Virus record (IMG/VR): IMGVR_UViG_3300044996_000136
Coordinates: 1 to 40,814 of that record
Source: a virus
Reading direction: 5' to 3' (one strand)
Length of the DNA stretch: 40,814 nucleotides
Positions 7,715 through 14,295 of the stretch are shown piece by piece. Below the pieces are notes generated by a model. It had not been told where the DNA came from and did not search any database. It worked only from the letters and a program-made list of their open reading frames with translations. Each line of letters starts with the position of its first letter. Position 1 is the first letter of the stretch. Made by a program: the position numbers and the translations under genes.

Positions 7715-8050
7715 TTATTTCTTCTTTTTCTTTAAAAAGTCTAGTAAACAATCTATAGCTTTATTAAAACCAAAACATTCACATTCTCCACCTTCATATC
7801 CACACAATTTACATATCCAGTCGTCATTTGTATTTCTCCTAACATTTTTTGCCCACTCCCTTACTTCTTCTCTCCCTTTGGTGTAACCCTCAAAATAGGA
7901 CTGGCCAATAAGGTGACGAACAAAGTCACCCAAAATCTTTTTCCTTGAAGCAACCCGAACCACTCCCAACATTGGGTTAGTTCCATTTTCCCATTCAGTA
8001 AGGATATACTCCAAATCCCTTTCCCATTGTTCTTTATTTCTTTTTTGCAT
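7715..8050 (-). CDS. Hypothetical protein with Cys-rich segment
   Basis: 111 residues from ATG 8050, preceded by AAAGGA 6 bases upstream (a start six codons earlier at 8068 has no such site). A CKLCGYEGGECEC segment suggests a small zinc-binding loop. The rest is helical (GRKEE-like charged stretches) and the end is a Lys run (FLKKKKK). Function unknown. Confidence 0.6.
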   Translation of the reverse strand: MQKRNKEQWERDLEYILTEWENGTNPMLGVVRVASRKKILGDFVRHLIGQSYFEGYTKGREEVREWAKNVRRNTNDDWICKLCGYEGGECECFGFNKAIDCLLDFLKKKKK

Positions 8051-8068
8051 ATTTAAGTCCTTTCTCAT

Positions 8069-8338
8069 TCAAGGATAAATCGTCTTATTTATCGGCGTAC
8101 ACCTAATATGTTCTCGTTTTTTACCTTTATCTACTGCCAGAATTACTCGACCATTCTTTCTAATCTTGAAATTTCCCATAGTTGTCATAATGACTTTATC
8201 ACCGGGGATAGCGTCCTTTGTCAATTTGTGACTAATATCCCCTAACTCTTTTATCGCCAGCTTTTTTGGAGGAAATAGCCACCGCCATAATCTCCGATAC
8301 CAGACCAAGTCGTATTTAATCATTTCATCTAGGTTCAT
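8069..8338 (-). CDS. Hypothetical basic protein
   Basis: 89 residues from ATG 8338, which has a good site (AGGAGGG) just upstream; the longer frame to 8365 would include that site. The protein has WYRRLWRWLFPPKK followed by a beta-rich half (PGDKVIMTTMGNFKIRKNGRVI). The N-terminal Trp/Arg helix could sit at a membrane surface. No family recognised. Confidence 0.6.
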   Translation of the reverse strand: MNLDEMIKYDLVWYRRLWRWLFPPKKLAIKELGDISHKLTKDAIPGDKVIMTTMGNFKIRKNGRVILAVDKGKKREHIRCTPINKTIYP

Positions 8339-8549
8339 TCTTTCCCTCCTTTTTTCCCCTCTCATACCCCCTTAATTCAGCTTGTTTTATTTGGGAATGG
8401 ATAAAGTCTTTAATTTGTTCGTACATATCCCATTTTCCATTTTCATATAACGGATGATCTGGTTGAACACAATATCTCTCAACAATATTTTTTGTAAAAC
8501 CAAACCTTTCCTCAAATTCTGTTTCCCAATCTCCCTTAATGTTTTTCAT
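8325..8549 (-). CDS. Small helical hypothetical protein
   Basis: 74 residues, helical and charged (IKDFIHSQIKQAELRGYERG). The start is one copy of a repeated initiation sequence (ACTTATGAAAAACATTA) also found at 8929 and, with changes, at 8772 and 9360. It overlaps the next gene by 14 bases. Function unknown. Confidence 0.6.
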   Translation of the reverse strand: MKNIKGDWETEFEERFGFTKNIVERYCVQPDHPLYENGKWDMYEQIKDFIHSQIKQAELRGYERGKKEGKNEPR

Positions 8550-8553
8550 AAGT

Positions 8554-8772
8554 TTATTTTTTTATTCCGGCAACGGTTAAGTCGCCAAATCGTTCACACT
8601 CCTTGTTATCGCAATAGTGAGCAGTTGTTCCGAAAATAGCAAAATCTCCCCCACCCATATTTACAGACTTCATTTCTTCACCACATTTACGACACCACAA
8701 TCTTTTAGATTCATTAAATTCCTCCCAAGTCGGAAACTTACCATCTGTATTTTCTCCTTTAGTGTTTTTCAT
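8554..8772 (-). CDS. Small zinc-ribbon protein
   Basis: 72 residues with a CRKCGEEM pair and a CDNKEC pair about 25 residues apart, a zinc-ribbon arrangement; HYC precedes the second pair. Such small phage proteins may bind nucleic acid or host proteins. It begins with the recurring ATGAAAAACA start. Confidence 0.65.
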   Translation of the reverse strand: MKNTKGENTDGKFPTWEEFNESKRLWCRKCGEEMKSVNMGGGDFAIFGTTAHYCDNKECERFGDLTVAGIKK

Positions 8773-8785
8773 AAATTAAATTTTA

Positions 8786-8929
8786 TTAGATTTGTATTTC
8801 CTTTTTCTTTCCACACTTCTCACAAAAAAGTATCAACCAATAATCATACCCCATACTTGCACGGTTTATAGCACCCGCCTTAATAAATCTATGTTTACAA
8901 ATCTTTTTCCTTCTCCTAATGTTTTTCAT
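8786..8929 (-). CDS. Tiny Cys-containing protein (47 residues)
   Basis: ATG 8929 to TAA 8788-8786. The peptide is very basic at its start (MKNIRRRKKICKHRF) and has CEKCGKK near its end, so CxH and CxxC could bind zinc. It shares its start sequence with the gene at 8549. Function unknown. Confidence 0.55.
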   Translation of the reverse strand: MKNIRRRKKICKHRFIKAGAINRASMGYDYWLILFCEKCGKKKEIQI

Positions 8930-9052
8930 AAGTTTTTATAAATCAAATAGACGCGGGCTGGTCATTCGGACAAGAAACCCAAGCCATTTAAGGTGCTTAC
9001 GCGTACCCACCCGCACATCTTTGTCTTAGTCTTCATAGATTAAGCTCCCATT

Positions 9053-9094
9053 GGTGTAGTCAACGCCTTACGACTTTGACTACACCCGTAAGGC
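9053..9094. promoter_or_regulatory. Interleaved inverted repeats (two mutually exclusive hairpins)
   Basis: Arms at 9053-9063 and 9076-9086 form a perfect 11-bp stem (GGTGTAGTCAA). The loop holds GCCTTACG (9065-9072), which pairs perfectly over 8 bp with 9087-9094. The two stems directly abut. A full pseudoknot is sterically unlikely because no bases bridge the 11-bp stem, so the two helices probably exclude each other. It lies just downstream of the stop of the gene at 9099. Confidence 0.7.
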
Positions 9095-9098
9095 TCAA

Positions 9099-9326
9099 TT
9101 AGACGACTTCATATTCAGAATATTTCGTCTCTACTCTTTCTGGTTCAAGCCCCAAATCTTTAGTGGACTTATCGCATTTTTTACACTTAAAAGATGGAAC
9201 AACATTATCCCAGAAATTTCTGTCGTCATAGGCTGAGTCGTAGGTATCTTTAGTTCCACAGGCCTCACAAACCATGTCACATTTGCAATCCCGCCTAAAT
9301 TGGTCATATTTTCTAATTACTTTCAT
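9099..9326 (-). CDS. Small zinc-finger-like protein
   Basis: 75 residues with CKCDMVCEACG near the start and CKKC about 30 residues later, a two-knuckle zinc arrangement; the end is acidic (VETKYSEYEVV). Its ATG follows a strong ribosome binding site (AAAGGGGGTGA), itself preceded by a five-codon ORF (9360-9343) that carries the recurring ATGAAAAACAT start. Function unknown; nucleic-acid binding is possible. Confidence 0.65.
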   Translation of the reverse strand: MKVIRKYDQFRRDCKCDMVCEACGTKDTYDSAYDDRNFWDNVVPSFKCKKCDKSTKDLGLEPERVETKYSEYEVV

Positions 9327-9342
9327 TTTTATTCACCCCCTT

Positions 9343-9360
9343 TCAATTAATGTTTTTCAT
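9343..9360 (-). promoter_or_regulatory. Five-codon upstream ORF (M-K-N-I-N)
   Basis: ATG 9360 followed by four codons and TGA, ending just before the ribosome binding site of the gene at 9326. It matches the start of the genes at 8549 and 8929. It could be a leader peptide coupling translation, or a remnant of a duplicated start. Confidence 0.35.
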
Positions 9361-9363
9361 AAA

Positions 9364-9603
9364 TTATTTTAATAAATCTGATAACCTTTCTCGTAAAATT
9401 CTTTTTAAGTCGTTTAACACCATTTGAGTTCCTCTATTTGTCATACCTTTTAAATCTTTTCCGATCACTTTTTCCATTTCACTTTTTACTAGTTCTTTGA
9501 TTTGCTCAACAAAGACACCTTTATCAATCAACACTCCATATGCGTGATTGTCTTTTATTACTTTTAATAACTTAGTATCGAAGTCTTTTGTTTGGTTAGT
9601 CAT
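9364..9603 (-). CDS. Hypothetical helical protein
   Basis: 79 residues, almost entirely helical (GVFVEQIKELVKSEMEKVIGKDLKG begins at about residue 29; Leu/Lys-rich end). It overlaps the upstream gene as ATGA. The two genes before it also begin MTN, which hints at duplication of the start region. No family recognised. Confidence 0.6.
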   Translation of the reverse strand: MTNQTKDFDTKLLKVIKDNHAYGVLIDKGVFVEQIKELVKSEMEKVIGKDLKGMTNRGTQMVLNDLKRILRERLSDLLK

Positions 9604-9860
9604 TTATTCCCCTCCTTTTTAGAAAGTAAGTTTCTGTCTAAAAAAGTAATAGTTACCTTACTCATGCCACTTCCCCTTAAAATCTTAATAACCTCATCAA
9701 TTTTCTTCGTAAAGTCTGGTGGATTGGAAAATATACGCTCGTCAGTTTTGTAAAAACAAACAAGCTCGATTTCTTCTCCACTATTTTTAACCCACCTTTG
9801 ATAATCAACCTTGGTGTTATTGTACGTTGGTATATAAACACAGCTCAATTTATTTGTCAT
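9600..9860 (-). CDS. Hypothetical protein
   Basis: 86 residues with alternating strands and helices (LSCVYIPTYNNTKVDYQRW, then VTITFLDRNLL). ATGA overlaps on both sides tie it into the operon. Function unknown. Confidence 0.6.
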   Translation of the reverse strand: MTNKLSCVYIPTYNNTKVDYQRWVKNSGEEIELVCFYKTDERIFSNPPDFTKKIDEVIKILRGSGMSKVTITFLDRNLLSKKEGNK

Positions 9861-10144
9861 TTTAGTAAAGATAAAATATCATCTAGGGCTTGGTTGTAAT
9901 AAAAAATTCTTATGTTCCAGCTTTCGTCCGACCCATCACGTTCTTCTCGTTTCGACATTCTTTTATTTTCAATTTTCTCTCTTAACTCTTTTTTCCACTC
10001 TTCTTTAGAGTAGGAAAGTAAAGCGAAAACTTTATTAACAATTTCGTTAATAGCTTCTTTACCAAACTCATCTTTAAGGGAGAATAGATTACGGTCTCCC
10101 CACTCAATAATTATTTTCTCAATTTTCTTTTTTTGATTAGTCAT
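9857..10144 (-). CDS. Hypothetical charged helical protein
   Basis: 95 residues, Lys/Glu-rich (KEEWKKELREKIENKRMSKR) ending in a Leu-rich helix (YNQALDDILSLLK). That end resembles the end of the protein at 7715 (NKAIDCLLDFLKK), so the two may be distant relatives. It lies directly after the sigma-like gene with no clear ribosome binding site. Confidence 0.6.
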   Translation of the reverse strand: MTNQKKKIEKIIIEWGDRNLFSLKDEFGKEAINEIVNKVFALLSYSKEEWKKELREKIENKRMSKREERDGSDESWNIRIFYYNQALDDILSLLK

Positions 10145-10155
10145 GTCATCATTTT

Positions 10156-10536
10156 CTACCCAGTGTCTTTAACCCACTGGACGCATTTTTTCCTGTCAAG
10201 GAAGAAGGCAATCCTACTGGGATGACGTAATCTCCGAATGGCTTTGGCCTCAATCTCTCTAATCCGTTCCCGGGTAACACCAAAGGCCCGGCCAACTTCT
10301 TCCAGAGTTCTGATCCTGCCATCCTCAATCCCAAACCTAGCAATAAGAACTTTTTTTTCACGATCATTTAGGGTGTCCAATAATTCGATCATCCTTTCCG
10401 CTAAGCTCTTTGCGGGCCCGCAAAAACTACCTCCCCAGATGCTGTCAAAGAGTCTAACAATAGCCATATTCTTTGAATGGGTATTAGCAATGTCCGCTAG
10501 ATCCGATAGTAACTTTTGTCTTATTGATAAATTCAT
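10156..10536 (-). CDS. Sigma-70 region 4 protein (phage sigma-like regulator)
   Basis: 126 residues. Residues about 53-108 match sigma-70 region 4: [15 protein letters not shown] followed by the helix-turn-helix ([20 protein letters not shown]) that reads the -35 box. Regions 2 and 3 are missing, so it cannot open a -10 box alone. It could replace or compete with host region 4 and redirect polymerase to phage TTGACA promoters, or act as a stand-alone regulator. A GAGGAGA site lies 12 bases before ATG 10536. The domain call is strong; the function is inference. Confidence 0.88.
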   Translation of the reverse strand: MNLSIRQKLLSDLADIANTHSKNMAIVRLFDSIWGGSFCGPAKSLAERMIELLDTLNDREKKVLIARFGIEDGRIRTLEEVGRAFGVTRERIREIEAKAIRRLRHPSRIAFFLDRKKCVQWVKDTG

Positions 10537-10572
10537 ATAGTTTGAATTTTCTCCTCTAAATTACCAGTCATG

Positions 10573-11004
10573 TTACCTCCCTGTCTGATTAGACTTAGAA
10601 AAACGCAAGCCTTCTGATAAATCGTTCTTCTTCAGCTTTACGGGTTTTGGAAGTTTGGGGTTTATAAGACTCCCGGTCAATTCAGCCCTCTTAACAAAGC
10701 CCAGTAGGTCAGTGAATAAGAGAAATGCATAAATCTGTTCTTTGTTCTTTGTCCAAACCACCACGGGGGTCTTGGAACCGCAGTTATCAGTAGTCTTTTT
10801 AAACCAGTCAAGGAATTGCTTACCTACACCCTCGACGTTTTTACATTCTAGGAATAGGGGAAGATTGGGAGAGTTGATGTCTGATTTTAAGCCCGGGATG
10901 CTTCCTGATAATGGCATTCTCCGGGCCTCCCAGCCGTAGCCTCGGATGAGCTCCGAGACGGCTCGTTCGTGCCGGGAACCTTTTTGTTTGCTATTGAATG
11001 CCAT
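10573..11004 (-). CDS. Holliday-junction-resolvase-like PD-(D/E)XK nuclease
   Basis: 143 residues. The start KGSRHERAVSELIRGYGW is typical of the archaeal Hjc/phage resolvase fold, and the catalytic set is visible: Glu13, Asp42 (SDIN) and Glu53-x-Lys55 (LECKN). It probably cuts branched DNA made during replication or cleans DNA before packaging. It starts 14 bases inside the end of the HTH gene and lies just before the sigma-like gene. A generic VRR-Nuc type nuclease is an alternative. Confidence 0.8.
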   Translation of the reverse strand: MAFNSKQKGSRHERAVSELIRGYGWEARRMPLSGSIPGLKSDINSPNLPLFLECKNVEGVGKQFLDWFKKTTDNCGSKTPVVVWTKNKEQIYAFLLFTDLLGFVKRAELTGSLINPKLPKPVKLKKNDLSEGLRFSKSNQTGR

Positions 11005-11167
11005 TCTGTTTTTTGTACTTGTTAAAAAGCAAGATGACAGCTCTTGGACTTATATTGTACTTTTCAGCTACCTCTTTTATGGAGAAACCTTTTTCGTAGT
11101 GGAGCTTGTAGATTGCCTCTCGGCGCTTGGCCCAAGCGTCAAGTTTTTTCCTCCAGGGACTTTTCAT
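10991..11167 (-). CDS. Helix-turn-helix DNA-binding protein (58 residues)
   Basis: ATG 11167 to TAG 10993-10991. A basic lead (KSPWRKKLDAWAKRREAIY) is followed by an HTH (GFSIKEVAEKYNISPRAVIL). It is the first gene of the early minus operon and lies immediately behind a near-consensus promoter with no leader. It may be an early transcriptional switch acting at the divergent control region, or a small-terminase-type DNA binder. Confidence 0.75.
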   Translation of the reverse strand: MKSPWRKKLDAWAKRREAIYKLHYEKGFSIKEVAEKYNISPRAVILLFNKYKKQNGIQ

Positions 11168-11173
11168 AAAAAG

Positions 11174-11203
11174 ATTATATCACACCTTATGTAGTGCTGT
11201 CAA
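11174..11203 (-). promoter_or_regulatory. Early promoter (TTGACA, N18, TATAAT), leaderless
   Basis: TTGACA at 11203-11198 and TATAAT at 11179-11174, both perfect consensus, with an 18-bp spacer. Only six bases separate the -10 box from ATG 11167, so transcription would start at or next to the start codon. This is the strongest promoter in the window and drives the early minus operon. Confidence 0.85.
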
Positions 11204-11217
11204 CAGTGAATTGGCTC

Positions 11218-11246
11218 TTGACATTTACCCCGAAAAGTTTTATCCT
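11218..11246 (+). promoter_or_regulatory. Divergent promoter of the replication operon (TTGACA, N17, TATCCT)
   Basis: TTGACA at 11218-11223 and TATCCT at 11241-11246 with a 17-bp spacer. Only 14 bases separate the two divergent -35 boxes, so a protein bound between them could control both. The expected RNA start is near 11253, giving a leader of about 130 bases. Confidence 0.75.
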
Positions 11247-11287
11247 GATTTTTACGATGAAGGTATCATTCAAGAAACAAACCCGCC

Positions 11288-11355
11288 AACCTACTCCTGT
11301 ATCGGGATGCCTTCATCGGTCTCCCCCCACGCTTCGTGCGGTACGGGAGTGGGTT
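11288..11355 (+). ncRNA. Structured leader RNA of the replication operon
   Basis: A 14-bp stem with two G-U pairs joins 11288-11301 (AACCTACTCCTGTA) to 11342-11355. It encloses two small hairpins (GATG/CATC near 11309-11320 and CACG/CGTG near 11330-11340). An alternative pairing of AACCTACT with AGTAGGTT (11356-11363) is possible. The structure lies between the promoter and the first gene (11385) and contains no start codon with a ribosome binding site. A regulatory leader is likely. Confidence 0.55.
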
Positions 11356-11384
11356 AGTAGGTTTGCCAAGAAAGATATAAAAAC

Positions 11385-11573
11385 ATGGATAAACAGATAG
11401 AAGATAAGCTAGAAAGAGCTGAGGCGTGGGGACTAGCCTTAGACTATAAAGTAGATTTGCATTTAAAATGGATAAAGACACAGAAAATGGGGAAGTGGCA
11501 AGAAGCAGATGTTTTGGAAAAAATGTATAAAGCGGCTGAGAGAGTAGAAGAAAAACTAGCCTTGAGTATATGA
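11385..11573 (+). CDS. Small hypothetical protein ahead of the helicase
   Basis: 62 residues, fully helical and charged (EDKLERAEAWGLALDYKVDL). The stop overlaps the ATG of the helicase gene (ATGA), indicating coupled translation. No family recognised; a helicase partner or loader is possible from position only. Confidence 0.65.
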   Translation: MDKQIEDKLERAEAWGLALDYKVDLHLKWIKTQKMGKWQEADVLEKMYKAAERVEEKLALSI

Positions 11574-13171
11574 GCGCACAAGATAGAGTTAATGAAGCCT
11601 GGAAAGAAGATAAACTAATAAGGTCTTTGAGCCAGCATGCCTATGCTTCAATGAAAGACGGAGCTACTATGGCAGAGACACTTAGCCTTCTTATGGAGCT
11701 TAACTCCAATACAGATAATCCTGTTTCTCAAAAGGATCTGGAAAATATAGTTAAAGAAGCAGAGAAAAAGACTTCTAAGTTCAGGAAGAAAGAGACAGAT
11801 CAGAGCATAGAGGCAACCTTCATACAAACTCCGGAGCACGTTTTTGAACAGACTGTACGCATGGCAAAAGACAACAAGCTCATTTTGAAGCTAGTAGCGA
11901 ATAGTACGAATGGTGCTAATGGTGCTGTAGAAACTTGCTTCTGTAAATATGACCCTAGTAATGATACCTGGGAAAACATAGAAACAGTAACTATAGGAGA
12001 CAAAATCTATAAACCGATGGGGGGAGAATTGTTTGATGACGAGAATACCGTTTTAATCTTTCCCTCGGGAGTCATGGAATATGGTACAGATAAAGAACTT
12101 ATAGAAGAAATAAGAGAATTTATACATACTTACTTAGAGGTAGATCCCTATTATGAGCAGGTACTACCCTTCTACGCCCTGTTTACCTGGGTACAAGATA
12201 AATTTCCCTTTACTGCCTATCTCCACTTTGTAGGTGTAACCTCTACGGGGAAAAGTAGAGCTATAGATACAATGGCACAGATATGTTACAAAAGCATAGT
12301 AGCCTCTGGTAGTGTTACTAACTCTCCTATATTTAGATTAAGTGATATGGTTAGGGGGACACTGTGCCTTAACGAGTTTGAGCTAGGGGCCAAGACGGAA
12401 GAGGGGTACAACGAGAAACTCCAGATATTAAAATCAGGTAGTGAACACTACGCCGCCCTTAGAACAGAAGGGGAGGGGAAGAAACAAGTAAGAAAATATA
12501 TATTAAAGGGGCCTAAGATCTTTGGGGGGCAGAGACCCATAGAGGATTCCGCACTTCTCTCTAGAACCATAGTTATCCCCATGAAGAAAAAAACGAGGAG
12601 AATCCCTATTTATACCTTAAAGTCTTTCCAGGAAAAAGGAGATATATTAAGAAAAAAGTTATTATTATGGAGGTTAAGACATTTAAATAAAATAAATTTA
12701 GAGGAGATAGAGTATGGTATCCCAGAACTAGAGAAATTTGACAGTCGAGTACAGCAGATAATGACTCCCATTTATTACATAGCTTCTGATGCTGTAAAAC
12801 AGACAATGATTGAATATCTACAAGAATTAGAAGATGACATTAAAGAGAGCAGGAGGGAAGAACCATCAGGAAAGATATTCTTAGTTATAAAAGAAATTAT
12901 AGAGTCAGGTCGTAGGCCAATCCTCAAAGAGGTGGCCTCAGCGGTATTTATGACACCGGAGAAAACAAGGAACGTAGTAGTTAAAGAAATGGGATTAAAA
13001 ATAAGCCAGGAGGGTCATGCAAACATCAGGTACATCCAGTGTGGCGACAAGGAGGCTCGAAGACTCTCTGAATATGTTGGTGTAGAATACAAGGGCATAT
13101 CCGTACAGACTGTTCTAACTGATAGCACCGTCGCAGATGCAGAATCTAGCGCATTACAACAGCCTAGCTAG
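11570..13171 (+). CDS. Primase-C-terminal/superfamily 3-like helicase (replication ATPase)
   Basis: 533 residues. Residues about 5-70 resemble a primase C-terminal (PriCT) helical domain. Residues 222-229 (GVTSTGKS) are a clear Walker A, followed by a Walker B-like strand at 263-270 (GTLCLNEF, Asn-Glu in place of Asp-Glu). After the ATPase core comes a winged-helix-like end (LKEVASAVFMTPEKTRNVVV). It is the main candidate for replication initiator/helicase, since no polymerase is encoded. No catalytic primase domain is visible, so host primase is probably used. Confidence 0.75.
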   Translation: MSAQDRVNEAWKEDKLIRSLSQHAYASMKDGATMAETLSLLMELNSNTDNPVSQKDLENIVKEAEKKTSKFRKKETDQSIEATFIQTPEHVFEQTVRMAKDNKLILKLVANSTNGANGAVETCFCKYDPSNDTWENIETVTIGDKIYKPMGGELFDDENTVLIFPSGVMEYGTDKELIEEIREFIHTYLEVDPYYEQVLPFYALFTWVQDKFPFTAYLHFVGVTSTGKSRAIDTMAQICYKSIVASGSVTNSPIFRLSDMVRGTLCLNEFELGAKTEEGYNEKLQILKSGSEHYAALRTEGEGKKQVRKYILKGPKIFGGQRPIEDSALLSRTIVIPMKKKTRRIPIYTLKSFQEKGDILRKKLLLWRLRHLNKINLEEIEYGIPELEKFDSRVQQIMTPIYYIASDAVKQTMIEYLQELEDDIKESRREEPSGKIFLVIKEIIESGRRPILKEVASAVFMTPEKTRNVVVKEMGLKISQEGHANIRYIQCGDKEARRLSEYVGVEYKGISVQTVLTDSTVADAESSALQQPS

Positions 13172-13209
13172 TTGCTAGTAGTTTTGCTCATAGATCAGGG
13201 GCTTACAGT

Positions 13210-13656
13210 ATGAGAGACTTATTGAACCCATCACAATATAACAAAAGAGGTCAGATAGAAGAGATCATTTCTGGGGATATTGAGAACTATCGTATTCTTG
13301 CCGATCTCCAAGCTCCCATAAACGAGCTTTTATATTCAAAAATGGGAGAGATCCAATATGGGAAGCTCCCAGCATGGATTAAACCTGCCCTGATTGACCA
13401 TGACTACCCCGATAGCTCTATTCACTCCATGTTTGGTAACAAAATCCTTACCATACCCTCCCTATTCGACCACTGGGGGCGAATAAAGGGGAAAGAGGAA
13501 GTATTTTTCGCCCATCCATACGAGGAGAAAGTTGATACAGAAGATATTATCTGGTTGGTTAGGTGGACAAAAAAGAACGGTTTCAAGTTCTTGATCAAAG
13601 CAAGTAGTTTTTACTTCCCTTCAAGAACCCTGCTCATCTTGATACTTGACAAGTGA
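13210..13656 (+). CDS. Hypothetical protein downstream of helicase
   Basis: 148 residues with mixed strands and helices and many aromatic residues (LPAWIKPALIDHDYPDSS). No known motif. It follows the helicase by 38 bases with a weak GGGG site, and its last codons contain the next promoter (-35 at 13646). The N-terminus (LNPSQYNKRGQIEEIISGDI) may be DNA-binding, but this cannot be shown. Confidence 0.65.
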   Translation: MRDLLNPSQYNKRGQIEEIISGDIENYRILADLQAPINELLYSKMGEIQYGKLPAWIKPALIDHDYPDSSIHSMFGNKILTIPSLFDHWGRIKGKEEVFFAHPYEEKVDTEDIIWLVRWTKKNGFKFLIKASSFYFPSRTLLILILDK

Positions 13657-13674
13657 TATGTCTAGTGTTATACT
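13646..13674 (+). promoter_or_regulatory. Promoter (TTGACA, N17, TATACT)
   Basis: TTGACA at 13646-13651 and TATACT at 13669-13674, 17-bp spacer. It lies over the end of the preceding gene and would drive the genes from 13716 to 16898 separately from the helicase. Confidence 0.8.
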
Positions 13675-13715
13675 ACCCTTAGTAGCCTGAACTCAAGGAA
13701 AAGAGGTGAGACACA

Positions 13716-13946
13716 ATGACAGCAGATAAAAAACTTGAAAACATAAATAAAAGCCTAGCCTGGATAGAAGGCTATAGATATGCTCTTAAGTCCGTTAAAA
13801 GCGGGAGTATTCTGAAGAATGGCAATGATTGGGCAATATGTCCAACTTGCCACAAGCTCTTCGTAGACCCGGCCGAGACGGAATCTATAGATAAAGTTAA
13901 TCAATGCCTATCTTGTGACCACCTAACAGCCGAGGAGTACATTTAA
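13716..13946 (+). CDS. Small zinc-ribbon protein
   Basis: 76 residues: a helical start (NINKSLAWIEGYRYALKSV) and a CPTC/CLSC zinc ribbon in the second half. A GAGGTGA ribosome binding site precedes the ATG. The WIEGYRYALK helix resembles WMEGYRCAMK in the minus-strand gene at 6375. Likely a small nucleic-acid or protein-binding factor; function unknown. Confidence 0.7.
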   Translation: MTADKKLENINKSLAWIEGYRYALKSVKSGSILKNGNDWAICPTCHKLFVDPAETESIDKVNQCLSCDHLTAEEYI

Positions 13947-13953
13947 CTCCCCG

Positions 13954-13997
13954 GTAAGGTGGCCCAGTTGATCCCAAAACAACTGGACCAACCTTAC
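13954..13997 (+). promoter_or_regulatory. Long two-part hairpin before the 14015 gene
   Basis: GTAAGGT (13954-13960) pairs with ACCTTAC (13991-13997), and inside it CCAGTTG pairs with CAACTGG around an 8-base loop. There is no T-run. It ends just before the ribosome binding site GGAGGTGA, so it may protect the message or control access to that site. Confidence 0.6.
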
Positions 13998-14014
13998 GAG
14001 GGAGGTGAATAAAA

Positions 14015-14260
14015 ATGGCTAACTTAAAATTGCAAGCTAAAGGTCTTTTTAAACAACTTCTGCCCCTTATAGTCTGGGGAGTAATCCTAGCCGGGGTAGG
14101 AGCTTATTTAAAAACCAACAGTGACGTTCATCTTTTCGCCCTAACTCATCCAGATCAGGTGAGAAAAGCTATGGCTATCAACCGACTGGGAGACGTTAAA
14201 AAGGGAGAATTCCTGAACAGAGTTTATGGGGAAACGTTTGCTAGTCCGATAGCAAAGTAG
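14015..14260 (+). CDS. Small membrane protein, possible holin
   Basis: 81 residues with one strong membrane helix at about 16-33 (LLPLIVWGVILAGVGAYL) and a basic, helical C-terminal part. A strong ribosome binding site (GGAGGTGA) precedes it. It lies directly before a lysozyme-like gene, which makes a holin or membrane-anchoring partner plausible, though the operon is otherwise a replication block. Confidence 0.65.
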   Translation: MANLKLQAKGLFKQLLPLIVWGVILAGVGAYLKTNSDVHLFALTHPDQVRKAMAINRLGDVKKGEFLNRVYGETFASPIAK

Positions 14261-14267
14261 TCGTATA

Positions 14268-14292
14268 GGGTAAGCGCCTGAACGCTTATCCC
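14268..14292 (+). promoter_or_regulatory. Hairpin immediately before the lysozyme-like start codon
   Basis: GGGTAAGCG pairs with CGCTTATCCC, with one bulged base, around a six-base loop. It ends four bases before ATG 14296, where no ribosome binding site is seen. It may limit translation of the hydrolase. Confidence 0.5.
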
Positions 14293-14295
14293 AAT

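Noticed and set aside
9053-9094. Full H-type pseudoknot from the interleaved repeats
   Set aside because: No bases would bridge the 11-bp stem, which is sterically implausible. Two exclusive hairpins fit better.
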